Source: Collybiopsis luxurians FD-317 M1 (taxonomy: Eukaryota; Basidiomycota; Agaricomycetes; Agaricales; Omphalotaceae). From it: a DNA stretch of 64,000 nucleotides. Each line of letters begins with the position of its first letter. The stretch's first letter is position 1. The translations under genes and the position numbers were made by a program. The notes under the pieces are model-generated. The model saw nothing but the letters and a program-made list of their open reading frames with translations. It was not told the origin of the DNA and did not search any database. The DNA lies in assembly GCA_000827265.1 (NCBI GenBank), contig KN834833.1:66607-130606 (forward strand). Direction: 5' to 3'. Positions 1-12,421 of this stretch are shown piece after piece.

Positions 1-853
1 AGTAGGCGGTTGAAGGGAAAGAAGCGAATGAGACTGCGATCAAATTCAACAAACTTTTTAAGCGCGTCAGTCACGAGACTAAGACTTGCCGGCCTCGGCT
101 AGCCGGCAAATGACTTGTTTCAACTCAGTAACCGACATCAAATCTTTAAACGTCGGTCTCGCACTTGAGCTTGAGTAGATGGGTGATTGAATTCCAGTAT
201 TAGTGCTTGTTGAAGTGTCGTTAGCATTATTTTCGGCATTTTCTGTGACGCTGTTTACATTTTTGAATCAAGTATTATTGATATATTAATGTCAGTAATT
301 TACGTTGGCTTATGGTATGCCTGCAACTCTTAACACAGGATCACAAGTGATTATAGATATTAACAATAATCTAGAAAGTACTACAAGTCTTTACAAGCCT
401 TGACAATAGTTACGGATGGATTGTGAGGGCTTATGATGCCATGTAAGGGCCCATGATATTTTGTGATCGTGACAATTGATCCAACAGCATACAATTTTTC
501 CGCCGGTTTAGCGATGTACGCGTAAATGGCAGACGCGTCGGAACAATAGTTTGTCCTGCTCCATTAGAATATTCTAGATCAATTGTACGTAGGTATATAG
601 GCTTGTGCATGAGCTAGTAATAGAGCAGATTTTCCCCAGTATCTTCAAAATGATGGATTGGTTCCTTATTTACAAATACTTCGTGGTACCACCTCACTGC
701 CTTTGTCGCAGTTAAGCTTTACTGTGATACCCTCATCTCTTGGTCCTTTGTCCCTCGTCATTGGTGTTCACTTGTTCCATTCGCTCTGCGCAGTAGGCTT
801 CTTTGCTTGGTGTAGCGTGTACATATACACATGCACATACATAAACTAGTACA
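1..853. other. Left-edge intergenic DNA, no supported gene
   Basis: No gene can be supported here. On the minus strand about 60 codons stay open between roughly 270 and 105 (Ser/Thr/Asn-rich, then a short charged stretch), with no start codon and a TAG at the end; this may be the edge of an exon. 300-640 is AT-rich with a TATA-like GTATATAGG near 592 and could be a decayed LTR, but no partner or TSD was seen. Confidence 0.4.
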
Positions 854-1130
854 GGTTGCCAGAGAATATGCATTGATTTGGATTAAGTTCAGAGTTGAGC
901 TGTCGTTGTGGGTGCTTGAGTCTAACATGTTTGACATGTTACACTATTCCAAATACTTCATGGTACCACCTCACTGCCTTTGTCGCGGTTAAGCTTTACT
1001 GTGATACCCTCATCTCTTGGTCCTTTGTTCCTCGTCGTTGGTGTTCACTTGTTCCATTCGCTCTGTGCAGTAGGCTTCTTTGCTTGGTGTAGCGTGTACA
1101 TATACACATGCACATACATAAACTAGTACA
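659..1130. repeat. Tandem pair of a ~185-bp dispersed repeat
   Basis: Positions ~667-851 and ~950-1130 are near-identical, both running from an AATACTTC(G/A)TGGTACC motif to TAAACTAGTACAG, about 280 bp apart. A third copy lies at ~39364-39552 and a diverged one at ~4583-4800. The short ORFs that cross them are in repeat sequence and are not taken as genes. Confidence 0.7.
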
Positions 1131-4100
1131 GCGAATCAAGAAATAAGGGAAAAAAGACATGTAGATATGAACATGAAGTGAGCACTAAGGCTAAGCAAGA
1201 CCTAATGGGCAAAGAATGACAACTGCACAATTCCCAAACTGTCGTATTTGAAAACCGTAGGTTTCACACAGACCCAACTCCAGCCCACGACATCGACCTC
1301 GATCTCCCAACGTCCCAATATTCCCTATCTCTACAATGACTCGCCTTGCTTATACACATCCATACTCAACCTCCGTACATCCACAACCACTACAGCCTCA
1401 CACCCCCCAACTCCGGCTCCAGCTCCAGCCCCAGCCCTTGTCCTCGTCTGTCCAATGCCCCAATCTCCCCTCCTACAGCAGCATAACATTATTATCACCA
1501 CGCCTCACTTCACCCCTACTCTTTCCCCCCATCCCGATTGCCGATGACCAAGTTATCCACCACATCTTCCAAACTCTCCGACATAACTCTCCACGTGTTC
1601 CTCCTCGAAATCATTCGTATCCCAGCACGAATGCAACCAGTTTCCACTGAATGTTTGTCCGAGGAGGGACACACCGAATGTTCGTACTGTTTGCGATGGT
1701 TACGAGGTGGATCTTGTTAGGTTTGGGCGGCCGAAGATACAGGAGGGTGTGGAGTTAGGGAAAGCGGTAGGAAGGGAGAAAAGCATTGAGTGTTGGCAGG
1801 GAATCGAGTAAGGGAAGGGTGAAGATTGGGAATGGGAAGGGGTTACGTGGTTCGATATGAGTGAAGGTTTGACATTGTTCGGTGACGGTTCCATCGACAG
1901 CAAGGGAAGAAGTCGTGCCTGCGATACAGAAACACACTTCTTCTGCTTGTAAATAAAATCGAATTCCCAGCTAACGATGACCCAAATAACCCCGCACTCT
2001 TTGCAGAGGGTTACAGCGGTTTCCTCTTCCCTCGCTCATCATCCGGGACAAGGTCGTCTTTAGACACGGGGAAGGACGTGTTGTCGGCACTGCTTTGATT
2101 CCCTCTTCCCTCCGACTCCGACCGAGACCTAGACGACGACAATAACGATAACGACGGTGATGATGATGAGGACACCGATGACGAGACTGACGACCCCGAA
2201 GACGCACTGACGGTGACGGTCACGATGATGACGAGGACTCTGCCGCCACCGTCAGCGCTCCCGATGCAGGGACCGAAGTCGTTGCACCACCCTCATCACC
2301 CCTAACCCTCTTAGCCGTAACCCTCGTCCCCTCATTGCTCTGGCCGTAAAAAACGGACTGTTGACCACTCTCCTCGTGTGCTCCTTCACCCTCTCACGCT
2401 CATCCAAACGCCGAGAGTTAGAAGGGACAAAGATCGGAGGACGAAGTTAAAATGGGTGTGGTGGGGGGGCTGGTAGGTGGTGGAGGGGTGCAGATGAAGT
2501 AGGATCGACGATCGAGGGCCAAGTACATCATCCTGTAGGAGCGGAAAGGGAGACGGAGAATGGGTCGTGGAAACAAATGATGCGATAGATTGACAATGAT
2601 GGAATGTGATGGAGAAATGAATGGATGGATGTGAGGACGGATGGAGGTAGTAGCACAGTCAGAAACGTGAACGCCCAGAAAGAACAAATGAAGCTCACAA
2701 TGGCTCCTTGATAGTTCGAAAATGCAAATTTGACTGGGCCCACGCGACATTACACAACGTGAAGAGCGCATGGTTGACTATGGCCCCGCTTCGCTGGCAC
2801 TTTGCTAGGTTCCTGAGGCTTGCTCTTCGGAAAAGGCAGCTGGAGATTTAACTAGAAAGAAAGAGCCGCATTAGCCAAGTGTCCGAAACGTAATGACCAA
2901 AAAACTCACTAAATGTACCTATGTCCTCTCACGACACCCTCTCTTTCACAGACCTCTTTAAGGCCTGAACTTTCAACTGCAGTTTTTCCCTGGTTAGTTT
3001 TGATCCACCGCAACATCTCCGATATGTCGTACGCTAACGAAGATTTGCGCCCTCGATGAATATGCAGCCAACGTCGACGAGGTGGTCTGTCGTTCTGGAG
3101 ACGATGACCATAGGAAAGTACGAGTTGGGAGAGGCACGCATGCGCTGAAATGTCTATATCTTGCGTCTGAGTTAAGACGGAGAGGATGGAGAGGAAGCGT
3201 TGGTGGTAATCTGTTGAAGAGACTGGCCGGAGCTACGTGACATGGTCAATTTCTATGGATGGAGTTTGGGTTGTGAGGATGAAGCTAAGCTTTGACCTGA
3301 GATAGAATGAGGTCGTCATGGTTTGGACTCAATGTGGACGAGAAAGATATACGTCGCGATGGTTGTATGAAAACAGGTTATTGAATTACGGCAGTGTCAT
3401 ATTACAATCGATTGTGCCATGTACCAAGCAGCACCACGCGTCAGAAGTGTCTTCTAATTTACCCAGCAGGATTGTCTCTTGTGTAAACGCCGCCAATTTT
3501 ATCCCATGTCTGTAGTATAGCATCGATCTGACAGTAGTCAAAATTTTTTCTATCCTTTCTTCCTTCCACTCATCGTACTGGGTATATATGGTTTTTACCC
3601 ACTACGCTAGTTTATTTATTCCACTTGGTATTTGTACTTCCTTTTTTCCTTCCACTCATCGTACTAGAGTACGTTTTCGTCGTCAACCTCCCCTTCTGTT
3701 CATAGTCCGCTCGTTTCCCTCCCTTCTCCACTTCTTCTGGTGCCTACACCTTTCCGGTCTTAACAACCAATTATTTGACCGGACCTCGTACGTTATCGGG
3801 TGGGGGTATGTCCTACCTCGTCATCCTGACGTCCTCCCCTTCAGGTAACGATGCGGATGAGGCTGTTGATGTGCATCCTGTATTTGATCAGCCATGGCTC
3901 TTCCCTGCATCGGTGCACCCACGAGTTTTCGTGCTAAACTCAGCCTTTGCATAACCTCACGCATAAGTCGATACAGCCTTTGAACTGCGCAAGTTTGCTT
4001 GACACACCGTAACCGTCTTTCTTAGGCAGGGTGTCAAGATCTCCAGTCTAAACACATATCTTTCAACCTTTGCCTGCACAAACTGGTAATTGCTCGACCG

Positions 4101-5800
4101 TCCTATTCCAATGCGCAAAAATCTCAAGTGAAGCCTCCATCTAAAATAACCTCGGACATCCGAGAAAACCGGCTAGCTGTACTCGACCGATTCATCAATA
4201 TGGGTTCAAGTGGTTTTCAGCCATCTACGATCTAGAGGATAAGTCTCTTCTCGGATGGTTTGCTGAGTCATTAATCTTCTCCCTCAGTAACTACCATGGA
4301 CAAATGAAAGTCTCCAAACTTGCTCCCCTACCTTTGAGCATATTACAATGACTCCAATTTTGCTTACAGTCGTCACGGTCCAGTAGGTTTTGGCGCTCCT
4401 ATTACCCCCAGCTCCCACTCCCACCTATATCATCACCTCACTCACCGATTCCCTCCTGAATTTGTAACACCTTCATCCTTACTATCATACTGTCTCATCC
4501 TTTCACAAAGTCTCTTTTCATTGCAGTTCACGGCTAAAGTTTTTATCTCCCCCTTATAATGAACAAAAATACATTCTAGTATTGCGAATACTTTATTGTA
4601 CCCCTTACTGCCTCTATCGCGGTCATGCTCCAGTGTTATACCCTCATTTCCTTCATTGCATGGTATCTTATTCCCTGTCATTGTCCTTCGTTTGCGTTCG
4701 CTCTGCGCAATGTGCTTCTTTTGCTTGTGAAATGTGTACATGTATGTGTACATAAATGTGAGAAAGCGGCGTTGAAATATACATAAGTTTGTACAGCGAG
4801 TCAAGAAATATTACGAGAACCTGAAAAAAGGGAATTGAATTGACGATAGTAAATAAAGAAAAAGAAAGACATGGACATGGACGGGGACGTGAAGAGAGAA
4901 TGGGCAAGATCTAATGGTCAAAGGGTAACTCTTCTTTCTAATGCACGGAACCCAAAACATTGTATTTGAACAGTCAGGTTTCCCCCATACCAAACCACGG
5001 CTCTTGGCCTCGACCATATCCTTGTTGGAAATAAAAATATGAGGAAGACAATATGTTGGCACTCGGGTAGAAAACAGAGTTGAAAACATGTAAAATCTGT
5101 TTGTCCTCTACATGGTGGTAAGCGAGAAATATGAGAGTGACAGTTGATGCAGAAGCATCCATGAACTACAGCTCATATACAGTAAATAGAGCTGTGCAGA
5201 TAACTACAAGATTGTCAATTAATCATAATCATTATCATGATACTGATACCTATCTCAAGCCACTGTCCGACCACCGTTCACAGCCATAGTCCCGCACCTC
5301 ACTGTGTAGAGCTTGGTAACAATTCAGTTCGATGATGCACCAAACAACAATTCACTTGCCAACAGTTGATCACAAGTTAGCCGATCAAATGTGGATATAT
5401 TTGAGAACGCTGGATGGATCCTTACTCGCCGATGTTTCAACAGCTGCATGAAGGATCACTAGCAACTCAACGATGTCATCCAATGGCTGATTGATGATCC
5501 TGTCTATGTGCCTTGACAACATCTTACTGCCCGTAATGCAACCGGTACCCGCTCAGAAGAATGTGACAACTCGCAATAAATTTACAGGAATTAAGAATGG
5601 CTTGGGGAATTTCGTGCTGATTGAGCCGTAAGCAGGTTGCTAAAGAACGTCGATTGATGCGAGATGCACACAACTGCCAAACTTTTGTAAATCCTATCCT
5701 ATGGTCTCATTGCACAGGTGGTGGTGACTAGGGAGCCTGAGCAGTCTTGATACATGTCTTCATACTAGTTACCTAATGATTCAGAGTCATTGTGCCGGCC
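1131..5800. other. Non-coding interior of duplication copy A
   Basis: This stretch has no supported gene. It holds pyrimidine-rich low-complexity DNA (1250-1560), an acidic Asp/Glu-rich plus-strand frame near 2100-2220 with Ser-rich shadows on the other strand, and a block at 2400-3300 that recurs at ~40690-41580 and, more diverged, at ~52070-52890. The copies share indels out of frame, so it behaves as repeat DNA rather than protein code. Confidence 0.6.
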
Positions 5801-5813
5801 GTAAGATGGAAGG

Positions 5814-5820
5814 TATAAAA
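5814..5820 (+). promoter_or_regulatory. TATA box of the membrane-protein gene
   Basis: TATAAAA lies 88 bp upstream of the ATG at 5908. The same place in copy B reads TATAAAG. The position fits a fungal core promoter; no transcript evidence is available. Confidence 0.5.
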
Positions 5821-5907
5821 CCTTGATCGTTTCCTTCATGGGACCCAAATATTTTTCATCTACAGCTACTCTCAAATTGCAGCAGCAGTGCTGCTGCAGC
5901 ACCAATA

Positions 5908-7589
5908 ATGCCAACCACGCCGAAAGAGATCCTATCTAATTATGATGTGTCGCCTTTCATCATGTTGGTTGTGAGTATATCAAAATAGCTTAGTTAAATG
6001 GATATTCAATGGGATTTTCTGTCAATTAGTTTGAAGTCCTCTTTTATGGTCAGTGTGCATATTGTTGACAGAGAACAGTCAAAGTATGGTTGACCAAAAC
6101 TGTGATATAGGGGCATACATAATCATCTTTGGTCTTTATATATATCTTCAAGTTCACCATCAAGAGCGGCAGCGATATTATCAAGCATCTATTTGTCTTC
6201 TTTTTGCCTTGACTACAGCATCAGTAGCTCTTGCAATATTGAGCTTTGTACAGCTGACTTTCGAGGATTTGCTCGAGGTCGCATTTTACCTCCCTATTAG
6301 TAATGATCTCGGTTTTGCAATAATCGATACCCAGACAGAAATCTCAACTTTGAATAATAATCTCAGGTATGAACTTTTTTGCCTCCTGTCTTTGAAACCT
6401 TTATGGTAGAACTAATCCTCCGATTTCAGTACTGCATCAAGAGGCATCTATGCTGTTGCAAAGTAAAGAACCAGTTATTCTTACCTGTCAACATTGCAGC
6501 ATTGTTAATTTTGTAACCATTCATAGCATTACAGCTGATACTTTATTGGTCAGTATCAATCCTGTCATTGTAACATTTTGCAATTTACTGAAAGGGATCT
6601 GTGATACTTGGGTAGCTATATCGCTGCTACGTTTTGTGGCTCTCAAGAAAGTGGATCATTGCTTGCCTGGGCATAGTATCTGTCATAAATGTCGGTAGGT
6701 AGTGATCGCACAAGAACACACCCATTGAAAACCAAATCTTTTTGGCACTTTTAGTAATGGCTATAGTATCCGTAATCTTTGAAGAAAGAGCAAATAATCT
6801 TATCCAGTTCGGTTTGACAAACCCAGCGGAGTTTTTATTTGATGCATTCCTAGGAATAAATTTACTCACCAATCTTACTCTAACCGGACTCATAGGTAAG
6901 TCAATCAACACAGGAAAAGATCCCTAGTTCAGCTTCTCAATTTGATTTTGCAGCTGCAAGGCTTTGGTGGTCATCTCGCAGCATGCAAAAATATTTAGGA
7001 TATGATTCACCTCATGGCCGGAGGACCAATAACATTGTTGCCATGGTGTTAGGTTTTACCTTGAATATTTCCAGACTCACTTGATCTGAATGATTTTATA
7101 GCCTTGAATCTGGATCAATCTATCCTGTTGCTCTGATTGCCTGCATAATCGTTCTGCAACTTAACAAGCCTTTTTCTGTACCGGTTGAGTCTGTATTGAC
7201 TATCATTGTGGTGTGGATATTCCTATTTTGTCAATGTGGTAGAGTTGATTTACAGTTCCCAGGGAATTGCTCCTACATTGATCATCGTTAGAGTTGATTT
7301 GGGAATAAGCATGAAGGTCACTTCTGGCCCCAGCTCTGATGCTGACAGTACAGTTCTACAAGATCTGGAAGGGGAACCGTCATCATATTTGCATCCTTTC
7401 CCGCCAGATTTGGAGGCTCCACAGCCAAATTTTCTGCTTCCTGTATCTGGAGGCAATAATCGAGACGGCACTGCTGCTTTACCATCCAATGCCGTACCTC
7501 AAAAGTATTGTAAGACTAAGGCTGGAGAGTACAGGAGCCGGACCCTTCATAAGGAAGGACCAGCCCAACCCAAGGCTAGACTTAAATAG
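5908..7589 (+). CDS. Polytopic (about 7-helix) membrane protein, Agaricomycete family, 10 exons
   Basis: Exons read as 5908-5970, 6030-6048, 6111-6366, 6430-6462, 6500-6548, 6616-6694, 6755-6895, 6954-7047, 7102-7177 and 7245-7589. They total 1155 nt with every phase agreeing, giving 384 aa. Introns are 37-68 nt, GT-AG. The start is MPTTPKEILSNYD. Hydrophobic segments follow (YGAYIIIFGLYIYL, FALTTASVALAILSFV), then YRCYVLW, NLTLTGLIAARLWW, the ESGSIYPVALIACIIVL helix and GIAPTLIIVRVDLG, ending in a soluble Pro/Ser-rich tail of ~95 aa. This order matches a large Agaricomycete family of unknown function, probably in the plasma or an internal membrane. It appears intact; its paralogue at 44519-46042 is destroyed. 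A hAT-type MITE lies directly after the stop codon. Function is unknown; a receptor-like role would be a guess. Confidence 0.82.
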
Positions 7590-7596
7590 AGGCAAA

Positions 7597-7940
7597 AAGT
7601 GCTGGGGAGGGTCGGATCACTGACTTATAATCCAACCCAACCCAGTTTGGGTGACTTGTGAGGGTTAGGTTGGGCTGGGTCAAGGGTCTCCTTAGAAGTA
7701 AAATCAAGCTGGGCTACACCTACTGATAAGATATGTATTGTATCAGAATTGTGTATGTTAAATATGGTCATTTTAAATGTCCTACACTCTCCCTTCAGCC
7801 TTGTTACAAGGGCCAACCCAAGCCTTGACCATGACCCAACCCGACCCAGGTTGACCCGGCTTTCAATATTGGGTCTGGGTTAGGAAAATTCAGACCCTGA
7901 CCCAGGCCAACCAGGCCCAACCCAACTCCCCCCAACACTA
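7597..7940. mobile_element. hAT-type MITE directly after the stop codon (copy A)
   Basis: The 344-bp element is flanked by the 8-bp TSD GAGGCAAA (7589-7596 and 7941-7948). The right end is CCCCCCAACACTA and the left end is the slightly decayed complement (AAGTGCTGGGGAGGG), which fits hAT termini. The interior is dense in AACCCAACCC/GGGTTGGG subterminal repeats. No coding capacity. The first TSD base is the last base of the TAG stop. The orthologous insertion is at 46017-46359, so it predates the duplication. Confidence 0.8.
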
Positions 7941-8684
7941 GAGGCAAATTTGTTGACAATCATTCTCTGTCAAAACATTTTGCAGTATAGACATTCTATG
8001 ATACCTACTGAGTATTTTAACTATAGAAGGTATTTGTTACTATATAACCAAGTTCTTTGATCATTGACCATTTACTTACTAATGTAGAATATCTAACATC
8101 CTATGTAAGTACATATGGACTGTAGGTAGATGTATACCCTCTAAGCAATAGAATAGAACTGAGGGTGTAAAATTGTCAAGTAAAAATATAGTCAATTGGA
8201 AGAAAGATTTAGAAATGGAATAATAATGAACAGCATGAAACAGACTACAGGTAGATATCCGCATGAACCAAAGCACATACAGCCTGAGCCGCATTGAGTA
8301 GCTGTCACGAGACTAAACCTCAGGACACTAATATGCAATATGCATTACTCCTATTTAACAACTAAGTCACTATTATTTATAGCACTTACATTGTTTTACT
8401 TTTTCATTGTTTCATGTATTATCTTATTAATGATTGAGGTCTAGAATACTTACTGAAGAAAGTAGTATAAATACTTACCACCTTAGTAGTATAGTCTTTA
8501 GCTTTGATCTTGTCTTTTCTCCTTTATTTGCTACATGCTATACACTCTGCTTTGTATTCTTGATGTGGTTTGACAATATACTGAGGGCCTTTGCTGCTAT
8601 ATCTTGGTAGTTGACTACAGTTGCTGACAAATATCTACCACAGTCAACATGGACCAATCTATTGTCTATTGGACAATCAACATA

Positions 8685-8930
8685 CATCAGGAAAAGTACC
8701 TTAAGCCCAGGCAAATACAGGAAACTTGAGGGCACCCAGGAAATTAGCCAAATCCTAGGAACCCTCAGGCACTCTCAGGCACTCTAAGTTGCTTAGGATG
8801 CTTAGGCTTCCCAGGTTTGGGACTGAATCCTAGGTGCACTGGAAGATGTTTGAAAGTTGCCTGAGGGTCCCTGAGGATCCCAGAAGCAGAAATATTTTAA
8901 ATGCTACTTATATCAGCATTTTCCCTCATA
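8685..8930. mobile_element. Putative ~245-bp non-autonomous element present only in copy A
   Basis: Copy B runs straight across this site (CAATCAACATAGGGAGTGG near 46580). In A, ~245 bp rich in CCTAGG, CCCAGG and CCTCAGG motifs intervene. The ends look weakly inverted (ATCAGGAAAA and the complement of TTTTCCCTCAT), with a possible ATA duplication. A deletion in B is the alternative. Confidence 0.45.
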
Positions 8931-8970
8931 TAGGGGATGGAAAGAAGGATGTTCCTGGGTATTATCTCAA

Positions 8971-9753
8971 ATTTGCATAATCAATATTGTAGTACATAGA
9001 TTTAGTAGAAATCAAAAATGTTATGGTTAGTAAATATGATGTTGTATTGTGTAGACAATGGTGTTGACAGCAAGCCTAAGTATCTCAATGGGATTTGTTA
9101 GTTGCCCCATCTAGCAATTGTACTTCAGAGTTCAAGAATGGGCTGTTGAGTTTGTTTATATACAACTTTGAGAGTGGAAAAAGAGTAAAAGGAAGCTCAG
9201 ATTCAAGTCAGTATATACAACAAAATATCTAAGCTGGGGTTCCCAAGGAATCCTAGCTGCTTATATGCTATTCTGTAAGGTAAACACTGGAAAATTACTG
9301 CAAACCACTGACATCAGGGCTGTAGAAATATCAATGTGGCTATGGGAAAAGTTTACACATTGACTGTGTGGTTTGAGTGGCTAGTTTGTAAAGCTAATAA
9401 GTACAAAGTCCTCAGAAACACACAAAAGAGTGTGAACAATTTATGTATTGATATGTACCTGCAAAACTGATAAGTACGAAGTCTATGTAAATGAATCAAC
9501 ACATAGTTAATCAGGTATAGGTATGATAACTTACCCTCAGAAGCACACAAAAGAATGTGAACAACTGAGGGATAGGATCTAGTAACAGTACATATCAATA
9601 ATGTCTGTAGGTGATGTAAAACCTTCATCCGAGTACCTACAAACCCAGGCTAAAGTAAAGGAAAATAAAATAAGAGACTGTGATTGTGGATGAGCACAGC
9701 GAGCAGGATAAGTAGTATCCGGGTGGGGCTTGTATCATCTGCTTTACCTGAAC
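8971..9753. other. Intergenic DNA with direct repeats; possible LTR of the adjacent copia fragment
   Basis: No gene is seen. 9400-9610 contains imperfect direct repeats (ACACACAAAAGA.TGTGAACAA, GATAAGTAC). Read on the minus strand, the copia coding sequence ends near 9765 and is followed by AGGGGAG (a plausible polypurine tract) and TGTTCAGG at 9754, where a 3' LTR would start. The far LTR end and a TSD were not found. Confidence 0.4.
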
Positions 9754-9764
9754 ACTCCCCTAGA

Positions 9765-11490
9765 CTTGCTCGATACTACCATCCAGACCTAGCATACAGA
9801 CCTGTTGACAATGAGCATTCTTGCCAAGTGCCTTGGTGAGAATGTCAGTGAGGTTATCTTCTGAAGGGACATGATGAATTTTGATCTCCCCATTCTCAAT
9901 GGCATCACAGAGAAAGCGGAACTGCACATTGATGTGCTTGACCTGTTGATGAAATTGTGGGTTCAGGGAGATAGCAATGGTGTTGGTGTTGTCAGCAAGT
10001 AGCTGAGGGGTAGGGAAGAAGGGTGTCTGATTTTGCTCAAAAAATTATGCACCCATTTAGTTTGTTGGACCCCCTTACTGTAAGCTATATATTCTAACTC
10101 AGCGGTAGACAGCACCATGACATCTTGTTATTTTGCCATCCAGAACACCAGTCCCCCCGCAAGCATAGTCACAACCCCAGTAGTGGATTGCCTCATGTCT
10201 ACACAGGCGGCATAATCAACATCACAATAGGTTTTTGGTACTAACCCCTCTTCATGATGTCAAAAAGTAATGCTGTAGTCTTTCGTCCCAGATATGTATT
10301 GGCAAAGGTGGATGAGGGCCTTCCAGTGTGCACAACCAGGATCTTTGAGAAATCAGGAAAGTAAATTGGTGGCATATGCTAAATCGGGATGGCATACACC
10401 CTGTCCAAATTGTATTCCTCTGAGTAATTCGGCATATGGCTTGTCCTGTATGAAAGCTCATTCTTCATCAGTTTGTGGTCAGAGATCAATGGAGAGGATG
10501 ATACCAAGAGGGAGTGGAGTAGCTTTCAGCTTCAAATTTGGCAATCTACATCTGACAAGAAGCTGTTCCCAATATGCCAGCATGGGGAGGGTTGCAGTAC
10601 CTTCCTCCCGGTTATGAACCAATTGCATACCCAGTGCAAATTCCACACTGTCAGTTTCCTTGATATGTTACCATGATCCAAGCTCCCCTTTTGCCTTATC
10701 CTTCTCTACATTTATTGATGAGCCGCCTACAGTGTCATCCATATATGTACCCGTGATTGTCTCCCCTGAATCTGATACTCAGGTATGCACACACTGATCA
10801 GCCTGAGACCTATAATATCCCAATTCCCTGTATGTCCTATCCAAAGTTTTCCACCAATTTCATCCTGCCCGCATAGTTCCATATAGTGATTTCTGCAGCC
10901 TCATCACCTTTCCTGTTCCTCAGCCTTCAAATCCATCTGGGGGGCAAACATAAATCTCTTCCTCAAGGTTGGCATTGAGGTAAGCAGATGCAAAATTGAT
11001 CTACCATATAAAATACCCAAGTGTAACCCATACAGCAATGAATATGTGCAGAGATTCAAAGTGTAAAACTGCAGCAAAGACTTCAGAGTAATCAATCCCT
11101 TCAACTTGCTTTCCACCATCAACCACAAGCCTAGCTTTCTCATCAATGATCTCCCCTGTACCATTAAGCTTGTGGGTGAAGACCCAAAGGGGATTGAGGA
11201 TTATGGCATTTGGCAGTGGATTTTGCAAAGGACTGAAAACTCCAAACTCTGCCATGTGTTGAATTTCCTTTTGAATAGCAGGGAGCCAATGTTCCAGGTC
11301 TTCCATAGCTTGGGAGTAACTCTTGGGAACAGGGGAAAGGCCGACAGCATGTAAAGTGACATTGAAATCAGAATCAATTTCAGATGGAAGTATCTTGTTA
11401 AATGATGTGAAGTTCGCATGTGGATGTGATCCAGTTACCCAGTCCTCTCGAGAATCTTTTGCCCACCTGTAAGGCCCCACTTCAGCTTTA
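9765..11490 (-). pseudogene. Decayed Ty1/copia pol fragment (reverse transcriptase-RNase H)
   Basis: Reading down from ~11490 on the minus strand gives copia RT: AMEDLEHWLPAIQKEI, PLWVFTHKLNGTGEI, KARLVVDGG, YSEVFAAVLHFESL, ASAYLNANLEEEIYV and the active-site region TYMDDT (usually YVDD). RNase H follows (YCDVDYAA, STTGVVTMLAGGLVFW, STAELEYIA) and then the terminal motif EDNLTDILTKALGK near 9830. The frame is broken by several stops. Gag, protease and integrase are absent, so it is a 5'-truncated relic unrelated to the full copia element at 13231. Confidence 0.85.
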
Positions 11491-12421
11491 TATATAAGTA
11501 AAATAAGTTTCACATTCTGCTTATATATAAGGTGTTAAGGGGGTTCTCCCACTGATGATTAAATATGAAAAAAAAATCAATGAACATGAAGTCAAGTGTT
11601 ATTTTTGAGGTGTCTGAGGTAGTAGGGATATATAATCATGTGATCTCACTCCAAAGTCCAAATGAACTCATATTATAAAGCCTTCTATAATGGCTATATT
11701 AGGAAATTATAAAAAGGTAAAATATTACCTTATTTAGCTTACAGCAACTGGAGTTGGCATTTATTTATACATGTTTATATGAGAAAAATGATCACCTGAA
11801 AAAGGTCTTGGCATTCATATAATTTTCTCATTTTTTCCCACAGAACTTGTAATGCATTTTCCTGCATGGGGAGTGATCCGATAGAGGTCATGAGGGTACC
11901 AAAATGATCGTCTCACTTCCCTCTACATTTTTTGAAAAAACCCCCTGGAGTGTGGGAAAATAATTTCCTAATATGGTAACTCCCTCAATCCCTAAGTAGT
12001 ACTTGGAGTCAATGTAGATAGGACATACACTGTATAGACAAGGTCTACACACCCTATACCAGGTGTATACAAAGTGTATTTAACTTGTATCTCATGTATA
12101 CAACTTGTGTACAACTCGCACATGGCCTCGATCTATAGTATACAACTTGTATACAGCTGAGCTGGCCTCTAACTAATGCAGTATACAAAATCTATACAAT
12201 TTGTATACAAACTGTCCAGGCTTCAATTTTAATTTTGTGAGAGTTAGAAAGTTGTTCTAAATAATTTAATATGATTTTTCAGAATTTTTTTAAGGGCAGT
12301 AGTAGTTTCCTTATACAGTAAATGACCAAATTAGGAAAATATATTCAAATAAATTCATCAAAATTCACAGAAGCAGTTTGAACCATTTATTAATCAAGGC
12401 AATGTTGTAAAGCTTTTTATC
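11491..12421. other. AT-rich intergenic DNA with clustered GTATAC palindromes
   Basis: No gene is seen. At ~12040-12215 the half-sites TATACAACTTGTATAC, CTATACAATTTGTATAC and variants recur about ten times in both orientations, resembling subterminal repeats of a DNA transposon or a protein-binding array. The flanks are AT-rich with no recognisable ends. Confidence 0.4.

Larger units (their letters stand above)
854..8970. repeat. Segmental duplication, copy A (partner 39274-46620)
   Basis: Homology starts at the same motif (TTGCCAGAGAATATGC, 854 and ~39275) and is colinear to the GGAAAGAAGGA motif near 8940 and 46600. Both copies share the repeat blocks, the membrane-protein gene and the small hAT element behind it. 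Copy A lacks ~670 bp present in B (after ~3755). Copy B lacks ~250 bp present in A (8685-8930), and its gene is broken by a truncated hAT element. Confidence 0.85.

Noticed and set aside
1971..2223. Ser-rich and Arg-rich minus-strand proteins
   Set aside because: Shadows of an acidic GAC/GAT repeat; the equivalent in copy B carries out-of-frame differences.
3318..3848. Plus-strand ORFs of 65 and 86 codons
   Set aside because: They lie in repeat DNA, are not conserved in frame in copy B and have no recognisable features.
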